Assembly: GCA_046726315.1 (NCBI GenBank)
Contig: JBKPAG010000008.1
Coordinates: 62,001 to 126,000, forward strand
Source: JACVRX01 sp046726315
GTDB lineage: Bacteria > Actinomycetota > Actinomycetes > Jiangellales > Jiangellaceae
DNA length: 64,000 nucleotides
Direction: 5' to 3'
This document shows positions 1-8,157 of this stretch, in pieces. The first letter of the stretch is position 1. Each line of letters begins with the position of its first letter. Position numbers and translations under genes: made by a program. A model generated the notes under the pieces. That model had not been told where the DNA came from. It saw only the letters and a program-made list of their open reading frames with translations, and did no database searches.

Positions 1-1145
1 AGGAGCTCGGCGCCCAGGTGATGATCATCGGGATCCTGCCCACGCTGAACGACTTCGACGTCACCGAGCAGTTCATGTCGGCCAACCCGCGCTACAAAGC
101 GCTCAACGACATGATCCTGAACGCCCGTGGCGAAGACATTCTGATCAAGATCGAGGGCACGGACGCGCTCGAGACACGGGCGAACTCGATTCTGTTCGAG
201 GCCGCGTGCACGTCCATGCAGCTCCACCTCCAGGTCGACCCGCACGACTTCGGCCTGTACTGGAACGCCGCCCAGGTGCTCTCCGCCCCGCTGGTGGCCG
301 TGGGTGCGAACTCGCCACTCTTCCTCGGCAAGCAGCTGCACCACGAGACCCGCATCGCGCTGTTCGAACAGGCCGCGGACACCCGCACCGAGGAGCTGAC
401 CCTGCAGGGTGTCCGGCCGCGGGTGTGGTTCGGCGAGAAGTGGCTGGACGAGGGTGAGGGCCTGTGGGATCTGTTCGACGAGAACGTGCGGTACTTCCCC
501 TCGCTGCTGCCGATCGTCGAGGACGAGGACCCGTTCGCGATGCTGGCGACCGGCGACGTCCCGAGACTCCCCGAGCTAACCCTGCACAACGGAACCATCT
601 ACCGGTGGAATCGGCCGGTGTACGAGGTCGTCCGGGGCCGGCCGCACATGCGTATCGAGAACCGGGTACTCCCCGCCGGTCCGTCGGTTCCGGACTCGGT
701 GGCCAATGCTGCGCTGTACTACGGGATGCTGCACGGCCTGGTGTCTCGGCCGCGCCCCTACATTTGGGAGCTGATGAGCTTCGCTGCGGCCACAGACAAC
801 TTCTACGCTGCCGCTCGGGCCGGGCTGGGTGCACGGTTGTACTGGCCGCGCATCGGTGCCCACGTGCCGGTCACCGAGTTGCTGCTGCGCCATCTGCTCC
901 CACTGGCCCGCGAAGGGCTGCTCGACTGGGGTGTGGACGCCGGTGACGTCGACTATTACCTCGGCATCATCGAAGAACGAACGATCTCGGGTTTGAGCGG
1001 CGCCGGCTGGCAGATCGCGACCTGGCGACAGTTGGTTGAAGACACCGGGCTCGACCGTGCGGAGGCAGCCGTCGAACTCGTCCGCCGCTACCAGCAGCGC
1101 TCGTACGCCAGCACACCGGTGCACACCTGGCCGGTCTCCGGCTGA
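1..1145 (+). CDS. GCS2-family glutamate-cysteine ligase-like carboxylate-amine ligase, 5' end outside window
   Basis: The open frame runs in from the left edge with no start in the window, so the N-terminus is missing; about 380 residues remain. The translation contains blocks typical of the GCS2 (glutamate-cysteine ligase family 2) fold: an early IIGILPTL stretch, a substrate strand SMQLHLQVDP followed by a helix with PLVAVGANSPLFLGK, and charged residues downstream. Family members join a carboxylate (often the gamma-carboxyl of glutamate) to an amine using ATP, in the cytoplasm. The next gene, 49 bp away on the same strand, is an M14 amidohydrolase, so the pair could make and break the same amide bond. 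Substrate cannot be told; glutathione synthesis is unlikely in this type of organism. Confidence 0.85.
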   Translation, partial: ELGAQVMIIGILPTLNDFDVTEQFMSANPRYKALNDMILNARGEDILIKIEGTDALETRANSILFEAACTSMQLHLQVDPHDFGLYWNAAQVLSAPLVAVGANSPLFLGKQLHHETRIALFEQAADTRTEELTLQGVRPRVWFGEKWLDEGEGLWDLFDENVRYFPSLLPIVEDEDPFAMLATGDVPRLPELTLHNGTIYRWNRPVYEVVRGRPHMRIENRVLPAGPSVPDSVANAALYYGMLHGLVSRPRPYIWELMSFAAATDNFYAAARAGLGARLYWPRIGAHVPVTELLLRHLLPLAREGLLDWGVDAGDVDYYLGIIEERTISGLSGAGWQIATWRQLVEDTGLDRAEAAVELVRRYQQRSYASTPVHTWPVSG

Positions 1146-1194
1146 CCAGCTCAGTGTCCGAATCGTCCCTCCTCAGTCGGTATCCTGTCGGCCC

Positions 1195-2247
1195 ATGTCC
1201 GTGCTGTACCACCGCTTCGACGGCTATGAAGAGCTCAAGGCCTTGCTGGAGGGGTCCGACGAGGAGGTCTTGGTCTCGCTGGCCGGCAAGCCCGGGGTCA
1301 TCCGCATTCCGGCGGCGGGCACGGCGCAGGTACCCAAGGCCCGGCTCATCGCGTGCCTCATGCACGGCAACGAACCGTCAGGGTACCGGGCGGTGCTGGA
1401 GGTGCTGCGGCGCGGCGAACGGTTTCCGTTCGACCTGTGGATTCTGATCGGCAACGTGCGCGCCGCCACCCAAGACGGGTGGTATGCCCACCGATTTCTC
1501 GATGGCCAGGAGGACTTCAACCGGGTCTGGCAGGTGGGCCCGACAACCACTCGGATGCGGCGGTGTGCCGCTGCGATCCTCGACCAGCTTCGCTCGACCG
1601 GCCTCGAGGCCGCAGTCGACCTGCATAACAACAGCGGCCAGAACCCTTATTACGCGATCGTGCCCATACCGACCCCGGCGAGCTTCCGGCTGGCGGCGCT
1701 GTGCGCCGACACGGTGTTGCACTGGCGGTTGCGGGCATACACGCTGATGGAGGCCTTGGCCAACACCTGCCCGACAGTCGCGATCGAGTGCGGCCTGCCA
1801 CACCTGCCGGAGGGAACGGCGTTTGCCTCCGGGGTGATCCACCGCTTCCTGGCTGCTGATGACTTTTCGGTCTCGCACGACGAGCCACCCCCCCGACCGA
1901 GCCGGATCGTCGAGACGCTGCATCGGGTGACAGTTCGACCGGAGGTCATGTTCGCCTTCGGCGGCGTGGTCGACGAGGAGACCGATCTGGTCATCGTGCC
2001 GGGGCTGGACGGGTACAACTTCGAAGTCCTGCCGGCCGGGCACACCATCGGGCATATAGACGTCGGCGCTGCCGTGCCGCTGCTGGCCACGGACATGAGC
2101 GGCGGCGACGTGACCGATCGGTTCTTCCGCACGACGCCCGACGGCCGCGTGATCACCACCGAGGACATCACACCGGTGATGATGACCACGACAGTCGTGC
2201 AGGCCAGGCGCGACTGCTTGTTCTACACCTCCCGGCGGGTGAGCTAG
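1195..2247 (+). CDS. Succinylglutamate desuccinylase/aspartoacylase-family (M14-like) zinc amidohydrolase
   Basis: This 350-residue protein starts at ATG 1195, the first methionine before the conserved core. It shows the AstE/AspA metallohydrolase signature: HGNEPSG (H57 and E60 as zinc ligands), a downstream NVRAA...DFNR block, DLHN around residue 142 (third zinc ligand) and an AIECG glutamate near residue 198 expected to be catalytic. The family hydrolyses N-acyl amino acids or amide side chains. It sits 49 bp after the GCS2 ligase, probably in one transcript. The stop codon overlaps the stop of the convergent SRAP gene (shared ctag). The substrate is not identifiable; a role in trimming the GCS2 product is inference from position. 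Confidence 0.85.
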   Translation: MSVLYHRFDGYEELKALLEGSDEEVLVSLAGKPGVIRIPAAGTAQVPKARLIACLMHGNEPSGYRAVLEVLRRGERFPFDLWILIGNVRAATQDGWYAHRFLDGQEDFNRVWQVGPTTTRMRRCAAAILDQLRSTGLEAAVDLHNNSGQNPYYAIVPIPTPASFRLAALCADTVLHWRLRAYTLMEALANTCPTVAIECGLPHLPEGTAFASGVIHRFLAADDFSVSHDEPPPRPSRIVETLHRVTVRPEVMFAFGGVVDEETDLVIVPGLDGYNFEVLPAGHTIGHIDVGAAVPLLATDMSGGDVTDRFFRTTPDGRVITTEDITPVMMTTTVVQARRDCLFYTSRRVS

Positions 2248-2999
2248 AACAGCCGCGACTCGTCTACCTGCGGCTCCGCCGGCAGCGGCTCGACCAGGTG
2301 TGGGCCGTTGTTGTCGACCTTGTTCACGTTGGTAGAGACCGGGTATGCCTCCAGCCGGCCCGGTGTCGCGGGCACCAGCAGCCGGCGCGCGGCGGCGACG
2401 TCGTCGACGGTCGGGTCCAGCCACGCCGCCCAGCGGTCCGGCTCGACCACCATCGGCGTGCGGTCGTGGATCTGGCCGATGTCGTCCTCGGCCTCGGTCG
2501 TCAGGATGACCGCCGTCCAGCGGAATGCGTCTGGATCGTCGTCGTCGGCCACCGTTGGATTACGCCAGATCTCGTACAGCCCGGCCATCGCGAGCATGCC
2601 GCCGTCGCGCGGATGGATGAAGAACGGCTGCTTTCTGCCCTTCACCTGGCCGTACCACTCGTAGTAACCGTCGGCCGGCAACAGGCAGCGGCGCAGTGCG
2701 AACGCGCGTCGGAACGCCGGTTTCTCATGGGCGGTCTCGACCCGGGCGTTGATCAGGCGGCTACCGATCGCCGGGTCGTTGGCCCATGACGGCACCAGCC
2801 CCCAACGCACCACGGTGAGCCGCCGTTGCGGCGGCTGGTCCCGCTCCCCGCGCCGCTTGCGGGTCAGCACGGCGTAGACGTCTTTCGTCGGCGCGACATT
2901 CCAGTCGGGCTCGAGCCGTTCACGCGACTCGATCCGGTCGACGCCGAACTCCTCCGCCAACTCCTCAGCACTATGGGTGACCGCGAACCGTCCGCACAT
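2244..2999 (-). CDS. SRAP (HMCES/YedK) family abasic-site DNA-protein crosslink protein
   Basis: This 251-residue protein starts at the ATG at 2999, because family members begin Met-Cys: after Met removal Cys2 forms the thiazolidine crosslink to abasic sites in single-stranded DNA. CGRFAVT opens the protein. The conserved asparagine in WNVAPT, the VRWGLVPSWA strand, the INARVET block, the glutamate in PADGYYEWY and the histidine in IHDRTPMVV are all present, so the active site looks complete. Known homologues shield abasic sites at replication forks. It is divergent from the DoxX gene with 66 bp between them. A more upstream in-frame methionine exists but would bury the catalytic cysteine. 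Confidence 0.93.
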   Translation of the reverse strand: MCGRFAVTHSAEELAEEFGVDRIESRERLEPDWNVAPTKDVYAVLTRKRRGERDQPPQRRLTVVRWGLVPSWANDPAIGSRLINARVETAHEKPAFRRAFALRRCLLPADGYYEWYGQVKGRKQPFFIHPRDGGMLAMAGLYEIWRNPTVADDDDPDAFRWTAVILTTEAEDDIGQIHDRTPMVVEPDRWAAWLDPTVDDVAAARRLLVPATPGRLEAYPVSTNVNKVDNNGPHLVEPLPAEPQVDESRLF

Positions 3000-3065
3000 C
3001 ACAACAAGCCTGCCATGGCCCACCGACGGTTCGTAGGTTCGGGCGGTCCGCATTCGTGGTAGGCA

Positions 3066-3623
3066 ATGGGCATGAGCCTGGTTCGATACATCGCCCGTCC
3101 GATGCTGGCCTCGCTGTTCATCGTGCAGGGACTCAAGACACTGCGCGATCCCGACTCGGTTGTCGCTCGGGCCAAGCCTGTCACCGACCGAGTCGCGCCG
3201 CTGCTGGAGAAATACGCACCGCAGGTCCCCACCGAGACCCGGACACTGGTCCGGATCAACGCCGCCGTTCACGTCGTCGCCGGCGCCATGCTCGCCACAG
3301 GGACGTTCTCGCGAACAGCCGCCGCGGCGCTCGCCGGCTCGATGGTGCCGACGACGATCGCGGGCCACGCGTTCTGGGAGGTGGAAGACACGGACGAGAA
3401 GCGCAGCCAGCGGCTGCAGTTCCTCAAGAACGTCGGCATGACGGGTGGCTTGCTCCTTGCCGCGGTCGACACCGAGGGCCGTCCGGGCATTCCATGGCGA
3501 GCCCGGCGCGCCGCCCTCGACGCCCGCCGGATGGCGAAGACCGCCAAACGCGAGGCTCGCCTCACTGCCCGGGCCGCCCGGGCAGAGGTCATGGGCAAGG
3601 CCCGCGAACTCCTCCCCGGTTGA
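3066..3623 (+). CDS. DoxX-family membrane protein
   Basis: This 185-residue protein (ATG 3066, or 3072 for a form two residues shorter) has the DoxX pattern: an N-terminal MSLVRYIARPMLASLFIVQG segment, a glutamine/glycine turn, then helices around NAAVHVVAGAMLATG, AAAALAGSMVPTTIAGH and FLKNVGMTGGLLLAAVD. The last 45 residues are a soluble, Arg/Lys/Ala-rich tail, common in actinobacterial members. DoxX proteins are small four-helix membrane proteins associated with thiol/redox homeostasis in mycobacteria (with SodA and SseA), but no redox partner is adjacent here, so the function stays general. Confidence 0.85.
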   Translation: MGMSLVRYIARPMLASLFIVQGLKTLRDPDSVVARAKPVTDRVAPLLEKYAPQVPTETRTLVRINAAVHVVAGAMLATGTFSRTAAAALAGSMVPTTIAGHAFWEVEDTDEKRSQRLQFLKNVGMTGGLLLAAVDTEGRPGIPWRARRAALDARRMAKTAKREARLTARAARAEVMGKARELLPG

Positions 3624-3663
3624 TCCAGACCTGATCCGGAGTTGTCAGAGTCGGCGGCAGGAA

Positions 3664-4110
3664 CTACGAGAGCAGGCGGAGCACCGCGCGCTCGACGGTA
3701 CGGGCTTTCGTCGTCGGTCTGACCCGCAGCGCGTTCCAGCGCCGGCAGCACCGTCGCGCCGTCGTCGTAGAGGTCGATCAGCCGGGGATCGACGTACGAG
3801 GTCCGTGCGACCGGTGCGGTGTTGCCGAGGTATTCCGCGACGCTTCGCACAGGTAGCGGTTGACGTCGTCGCTGCGAACGTCTCGCATCGCCCCGCGGCG
3901 TCGGTACCAAGCGCTGGGATGTGGCCATTGGGCAACGAGCAAATCCAGATGTCATGCCACGCCAGCGGCAGCACCAGCGCCTGGATCCGGGAGAGCACGT
4001 CCAGCTCGGTCACGGTGCGGCCGTCCGACCACTGGTACGTGAACCCCCTCCCCCGCCGCTTCCGGACGATTCCGGGACCGCAGTCGACCCGGCGCAGGCG
4101 CGTGACCTCC
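3664..4110 (-). pseudogene. Remnant of a type IB DNA topoisomerase (multiply broken)
   Basis: Four collinear fragments in shifting frames match the poxvirus/bacterial topoisomerase IB family. (i) About 4110-3890: N-terminal domain with LRRVDCGPGIVRKRRGRGF, ALVLPLAWHDIWICSLPNGH and GTDAAGR. (ii) About 3895-3845, shifted frame: VRSDDVNRYLCEA, matching the start of the catalytic domain. (iii) About 3855-3740, third frame: SVAEYLGNTAPVARTSYVDP then LIDLYDDG, the C-terminal helix that normally carries the active tyrosine region. (iv) 3700-3664: VERAVLRLLS then a stop, the normal C-terminus. Roughly 450 bp of catalytic core between (i) and (ii) is missing. No intact protein can be made. The fragment ends just before the aroA start on the other strand. 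Confidence 0.85.
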
Positions 4111-4152
4111 AGTCTACCCGCGGCGTCGCGGCGTGCACATCGCGCGCTCCGC

Positions 4153-4167
4153 GATACTGACGCTGTG
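4153..4167 (+). promoter_or_regulatory. Probable -10 box for a leaderless aroA transcript
   Basis: GATACT at 4153-4158 lies six bases before the GTG at 4165, and no Shine-Dalgarno sequence precedes that GTG. This is the spacing of a leaderless actinobacterial mRNA, in which transcription begins at the start codon. No convincing -35 box is visible, which is common for such promoters. It rests on sequence inspection only. Confidence 0.35.
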
Positions 4168-5439
4168 ACCCACGATCGCTGGCCCGCACCGGTAGCTACG
4201 GGGCCCGTGGAGGCGGAGGTGACGCTGCCCGGTTCGAAGTCGATGACGAACCGAGCCCTCGTGCTTGCTGCGCTGGCGATCGGTCCGAGTGTCATCCGCG
4301 GCGTTCTGCATGCGCGCGACACCCAGCTGATGATCGATGCGCTCCGGGTGCTCGGGGTGTCGGTGGTCGACGACGGCACCGGATGCGTGGTGTCTCCTGC
4401 GCGGTTGGCTGGCCCGGCCCAGGTCGATTGCGGACTGGCGGGGACAGTCATGCGTTTCGTCCCGCCGGTCGCCGCACTCGCGCAGGGTCAGGTGATCTTC
4501 GACGGCGACCCGCAAGCCAGGCGGCGGCCGATGCAAGAGCTGGTTTGGGCATTGCGGAGTCTCGGCGTCGACATCGACGACGGCGGCCGCGGCGCACTGC
4601 CCCTCGTCGTTCAGGGCCACGGCGGCGTACCGGGCGGCTCGGTGACGATCGATGCGTCGACGTCGTCGCAATTCGTGAGCGGGCTCCTGCTCGCCGGCGC
4701 TAGATACGAACGCGGGCTTACCGTCCGCCATGTCGGCAGGCCCCTTCCGTCAACGCCACATGTCGACATGACGGTCGCGATGTTGCGTCGCGTCGGCGTC
4801 CCCGTCGATGAACAGCTCGACACGTGGCGGGTCGAACCCGGCCCGATCAACCCGCTGGACGTCGATATCGAGCCGGATCTGTCGAACGCCGCTCCCTTCC
4901 TCGCCGCTGCGCTGGTGACGGGCGGCTCGGTCCGGGTTGCGTCTTGGCCGGAATGGACGACCCAGCCGGGCGCGGCCCTGCCCGAGTTGCTGACGCTCCT
5001 CGGCGGGCGCTGTCGGCTCGACGGCACCGGGCTGGCCGTCCAGGGGACGGACGTCATCACCGGGATCGACGTGGACCTGCACGAGGTCGGAGAGCTGACC
5101 CCGATCCTGGCCGCCGTGGCGGCGCTCGCGGATTCGCCATCATGGCTGCGCGGAGTCACTCACCTGCGCGGGCACGAGACCGACCGGCTCGCCGCTCTGG
5201 CAACGGAACTCACGGCCCTCGGCGGTGACGTACGGGAGACCGTCGATGGATTGATGATCCGCCCTCAACCGCTCAAGGGTGGGGTGTTCCGCACCTACGC
5301 CGATCACCGGATGGCCCAGGCCGGCGCCGTCCTCGGACTGGCAGTCGACGGCATCGAGGTCGATGACGTCACCACGACCGCAAAGACGATGCCGGACTTC
5401 GTCGGGATGTGGACCCGCATGCTCGGGATCCCGGTGTGA
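4165..5439 (+). CDS. aroA: 3-phosphoshikimate 1-carboxyvinyltransferase (EPSP synthase)
   Basis: This 424-residue enzyme transfers enolpyruvate from PEP to shikimate 3-phosphate, the sixth step of chorismate synthesis. GTG 4165 gives the normal family length. Motifs in order: LPGSKSMTNRALVLAAL (substrate lysine and serine near the N-terminus), CGLAGTVMRF (PEP and glyphosate-site loop), GDPQARRRPM, ASTSSQFVSGLLLAG, LRGHETDRL and the C-terminal YADHRMAQAGAVLGL with a TAKTMPDF end. All catalytic elements appear intact. The gene is followed 75 bp later by rsgA, and hisN lies further on; aroA-rsgA-hisN is a recurrent actinobacterial order. Confidence 0.97.
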   Translation: MTHDRWPAPVATGPVEAEVTLPGSKSMTNRALVLAALAIGPSVIRGVLHARDTQLMIDALRVLGVSVVDDGTGCVVSPARLAGPAQVDCGLAGTVMRFVPPVAALAQGQVIFDGDPQARRRPMQELVWALRSLGVDIDDGGRGALPLVVQGHGGVPGGSVTIDASTSSQFVSGLLLAGARYERGLTVRHVGRPLPSTPHVDMTVAMLRRVGVPVDEQLDTWRVEPGPINPLDVDIEPDLSNAAPFLAAALVTGGSVRVASWPEWTTQPGAALPELLTLLGGRCRLDGTGLAVQGTDVITGIDVDLHEVGELTPILAAVAALADSPSWLRGVTHLRGHETDRLAALATELTALGGDVRETVDGLMIRPQPLKGGVFRTYADHRMAQAGAVLGLAVDGIEVDDVTTTAKTMPDFVGMWTRMLGIPV

Positions 5440-5514
5440 CGATCCACTGCCCTGGTACGCATCACTCCACCATGATCATTTTTGCTTGCACGGTGGAAGT
5501 GTGAGAACGGCCGA

Positions 5515-6516
5515 ATGAGTACCGGGCCGTCCGGAGGCTACGACGAGAGCGACGTTCGCGTACGCCCGGGCCGCGGTTCGCGGCCGAGAAGCAAGATCCG
5601 GCCGACCCATGACGACGCGACTGGCGGAGTCGTGGTCGCAGTTCACCGCGGCCGGTACACCTGCCTGCTCACCGATGACCAGCTGACCATCACCGCGATG
5701 CGGGCGCGCGAGCTGGGCCGCAAGTCCGTCGTCGTCGGCGACCGAGTCGGTCTGGTGGGTGACGTGTCGGGACAGGAGGGCACGTTGGCGCGAATCGTTC
5801 GGCTCGGGGAGCGAACAACGGTGTTGCGCCGAACGGCTGACGACAACGATCCCGTCGAGCGCGTCGTCGTCGTTAACGCAGACCAATTGGTGATCGTCGC
5901 GGCGGTGGCCGAGCCGCAGCCACGTCCGCGGCTGGTCGACCGCTGCCTGGTGGCTGCGTACGACGCGGGTCTCGATCCATTGCTCTGCGTGACAAAAGCC
6001 GATCTCGCCGACCCGTCCCAGTTGATCGAGACCTTCGCCCCGCTAGGAGTCGCGACTGTCGTGACCAAGCTCGGCGCGGACCTCGGACCGTTGCATGAGC
6101 GGCTCCGGGACCGATGGAGCGTTCTGGTGGGCCACTCCGGCGTCGGGAAGTCGACGCTGGTCAACGCGCTCGTCCCGGGGGCCGATCGGACGATCGGCCA
6201 GGTCAACGTCGTGACCGGTCGCGGACGGCACACGTCGACCAGCGCGGTGGCGTTGCCATTGCCCGCTGGCGGCTGGGTGATCGACACGCCCGGCATCCGG
6301 TCATTCGGGCTGGCCCACGTCGACCCCCGGCACCTGGTGCACGCATTCCCGGACCTGGATCACGAGACGGAGCATTGTCCACGCGGCTGCACCCACGGGG
6401 TCGGCGAGCCGGAGTGCGGACTCGACGACGCCGCCAACGAGGGCAGGATCGGGCGGGATCGGGTCGATTCGTTCCGCCGGCTCCTCGCGAGCAGGGAGCG
6501 ACAGGCCGGTGACTGA
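5515..6516 (+). CDS. rsgA: Ribosome small-subunit-dependent GTPase A
   Basis: This 333-residue circularly permuted GTPase matures the 30S subunit. It has an N-terminal OB-like barrel with a basic leader (residues 1-110), the G4 motif TKAD near residue 161 placed before G1 (GHSGVGKST near 206) and G3 (DTPGIRSF near 257), as expected for circular permutation. A C-terminal zinc knuckle with C-P-R-G-C-T-H and a later cysteine follows at about 288-303. ATG 5515 was chosen over upstream GTG/TTG codons because it opens a normal family N-terminus. It lies between aroA and the divergently placed DUF2231 gene. Confidence 0.96.
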   Translation: MSTGPSGGYDESDVRVRPGRGSRPRSKIRPTHDDATGGVVVAVHRGRYTCLLTDDQLTITAMRARELGRKSVVVGDRVGLVGDVSGQEGTLARIVRLGERTTVLRRTADDNDPVERVVVVNADQLVIVAAVAEPQPRPRLVDRCLVAAYDAGLDPLLCVTKADLADPSQLIETFAPLGVATVVTKLGADLGPLHERLRDRWSVLVGHSGVGKSTLVNALVPGADRTIGQVNVVTGRGRHTSTSAVALPLPAGGWVIDTPGIRSFGLAHVDPRHLVHAFPDLDHETEHCPRGCTHGVGEPECGLDDAANEGRIGRDRVDSFRRLLASRERQAGD

Positions 6517-6546
6517 GCAGCGTCGTCAACCGATGTCAGGGTCCAC

Positions 6547-7005
6547 TCAGCCGGCAGGGTTCCAGACTGCTTGGGCCCCCAGGTGCCCGGTCAGCACCAC
6601 CAGCACCAGCGCGACGAGCCCGGCGATCGACGCCAGCACGCCGACCAGCGTCGTCTGGCCCGTTGGCCGTCCGGTCCGATGCATCAGCATCAACACCAGG
6701 TCCAGCACCAGCATCGCTCCGACCGCCCAGATCAGCCGGTCGCCCATCATCTGGTGCTCCTGAATCTTCTCCAGGGCTGGGCCCCCGAGGTCGAGGGACG
6801 CCTTGAGGTTGCGGCCGCTGCGCGTCGCGACGGGAACCGAGGCAAAGGCGACCGCGGACAGCGCCACCACCAGCCAGCCGTATGCCGTCCGCCACCGCGG
6901 AACGGCGGCGATCACCAACGTGCCGAGCACGGCCAGTGGGACCAGGACGACGACCGCGTGGTTGACGAGCGGATGCAGCGGGACCCCGTAGACCGTGTCG
7001 GGCAC
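6547..7005 (-). CDS. DUF2231-like integral membrane protein
   Basis: This 152-residue protein starts at GTG 7005. After a short N-terminus containing YGVPLHPLVNHAVVVLVPLA, it has four predicted hydrophobic helices: 15-40, 45-65, 100-120 and 128-148. The LHPLxNH motif with its histidines in the first helix is characteristic of DUF2231, a family of four-helix membrane proteins sometimes proposed to bind haem or metals. Function is unknown. It is divergent from hisN with about 110 bp between them, which must hold both promoters. Confidence 0.8.
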   Translation of the reverse strand: MPDTVYGVPLHPLVNHAVVVLVPLAVLGTLVIAAVPRWRTAYGWLVVALSAVAFASVPVATRSGRNLKASLDLGGPALEKIQEHQMMGDRLIWAVGAMLVLDLVLMLMHRTGRPTGQTTLVGVLASIAGLVALVLVVLTGHLGAQAVWNPAG

Positions 7006-7115
7006 AGCGACTCCTTCTGCGACGGCCGGTTCATCGTGCCGTATACACCCGCGCGTGTTCACTCGTTCCCACGATTCGTCGGCCTGAGTGGTTCGACGCG
7101 CTAGGTTGGCCGCTC

Positions 7116-7892
7116 GTGGGCTACGACGACGATTTGCGGTTCGCGCACGTCCTTGCGGACAACGCCGACGCGCAGACCATGCACCGGTTCCGCGCACGCG
7201 ACCTGCGGGTCGACACCAAGTCCGACACCACGCCGGTCACTGACGCCGACCGGGCAGCCGAGGAGGCGATCCGCCGGATGCTCGCCCGGGCTCGCCCACG
7301 GGACGCGGTCGTTGGCGAGGAGCTCGGTTCCGAGGGGTGGGGGTCGCGCCGGTGGGTGATCGACCCGATTGACGGCACCAAGAGCTTCCTGCGCGGCGTT
7401 CCGGTCTGGGCGACGCTGATCGCCCTGATGGTCGAGGACGACGTCGTTGCCGGCGTCGTGTCCGCTCCGGCGCTCGGGCGCCGCTGGTGGGCCGCCCGAG
7501 GCACCGGTGCGTGGACCGGCAAGTCGCTCGCTGCCGCGAGCCGATGCCACGTCTCGACCGTCGACTCGCTCGCGCAGGCGTCGCTGTCGTACTCCTCGCT
7601 CACCGGCTGGGAGGATTCGGGCCGGCTGGAAGTGTTCTTGCATCTGATGCGCGGGTGCTGGCGAACCCGCGCATATGGCGATTTCTGGTCCTACATGCTC
7701 GTTGCCGACGGTGCAGTGGACATCGCCACCGAACCGGCGCTGGCGCTGCACGACATGGCTGCGCCGGCGGTGATCGTCGAGGAGGCGGGCGGGCGCTTCA
7801 CCGATCTCAACGGCAAGCCCGGACCGCTTGGCGCCGCCGCGCTGGCCACCAACGGGATCCTGCACGACGAGGTGCTCGCGATCATCGGGTGA
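7116..7892 (+). CDS. hisN: Histidinol-phosphatase, inositol monophosphatase type
   Basis: This 258-residue protein of the IMPase superfamily dephosphorylates histidinol phosphate in actinobacterial histidine biosynthesis. GTG 7116 starts the usual N-terminus. Metal-binding motifs are GEELG near residue 67 and VIDPIDGTKSF near residue 83, with the C-terminal ALALHDMAAPAVIVEEAGG block carrying the final metal aspartate. The assignment to HisN rather than inositol or fructose phosphatase rests on closeness to the actinobacterial HisN pattern (WSYMLVADGAVDIATEP) and on the aroA-rsgA-hisN neighbourhood. A small cysteine-rich membrane protein follows 46 bp later. Confidence 0.88.
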   Translation: MGYDDDLRFAHVLADNADAQTMHRFRARDLRVDTKSDTTPVTDADRAAEEAIRRMLARARPRDAVVGEELGSEGWGSRRWVIDPIDGTKSFLRGVPVWATLIALMVEDDVVAGVVSAPALGRRWWAARGTGAWTGKSLAAASRCHVSTVDSLAQASLSYSSLTGWEDSGRLEVFLHLMRGCWRTRAYGDFWSYMLVADGAVDIATEPALALHDMAAPAVIVEEAGGRFTDLNGKPGPLGAAALATNGILHDEVLAIIG

Positions 7893-7938
7893 CTGGTCGA
7901 GAATCAGGCATCGATGCTGACGGGAGTAGCTTCGGATC

Positions 7939-8121
7939 GTGCGAAAGATCCTGTTATCTGCGGGTGGCCTGTACTTGCTGTTTGCAGTCATCGGCCGGTT
8001 CGTCGAGGGTATGGGCGCCGTTCAGTGCGGATGTTCTGATCAGTGCTGGTGTCATCGTCCGGGGCTGAGCCTGTTCCGCTGGGTGTTCCCGGTCGGTCAT
8101 CGCGCTCCACTGACGGGCTGA
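7939..8121 (+). CDS. Small cysteine-rich single-span membrane protein
   Basis: This 60-residue protein begins at GTG 7939. Residues 4-24 form one hydrophobic helix (ILLSAGGLYLLFAVIGRFVEG). A compact cysteine block follows with the pattern C-G-C-S-D-Q-C-W-C-H, and then PGLSLFRWVFPVGHR. The four cysteines plus histidine could bind a metal or cluster. The regular C-x-C-x3-C-x-C spacing and the conserved-looking amphipathic end argue that it is a real gene rather than chance. Function is unknown. It follows hisN on the same strand. Confidence 0.6.
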   Translation: MRKILLSAGGLYLLFAVIGRFVEGMGAVQCGCSDQCWCHRPGLSLFRWVFPVGHRAPLTG

Positions 8122-8157
8122 GGTCGCCACACGCTCCTACGACGCGCACGAACGCAT

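Noticed and set aside
92..1124. Several long minus-strand frames opposite the GCS2 gene
   Set aside because: Products are Arg/Ser/Pro-rich shadow translations with no domain, while the plus strand has clear GCS2 motifs.
3445..4164. Long N-terminal extension of the aroA frame
   Set aside because: The frame is open by high GC only; it lies antisense to the topoisomerase remnant, gives 240 residues unlike any EPSP synthase, and the normal family N-terminus begins at GTG 4165.
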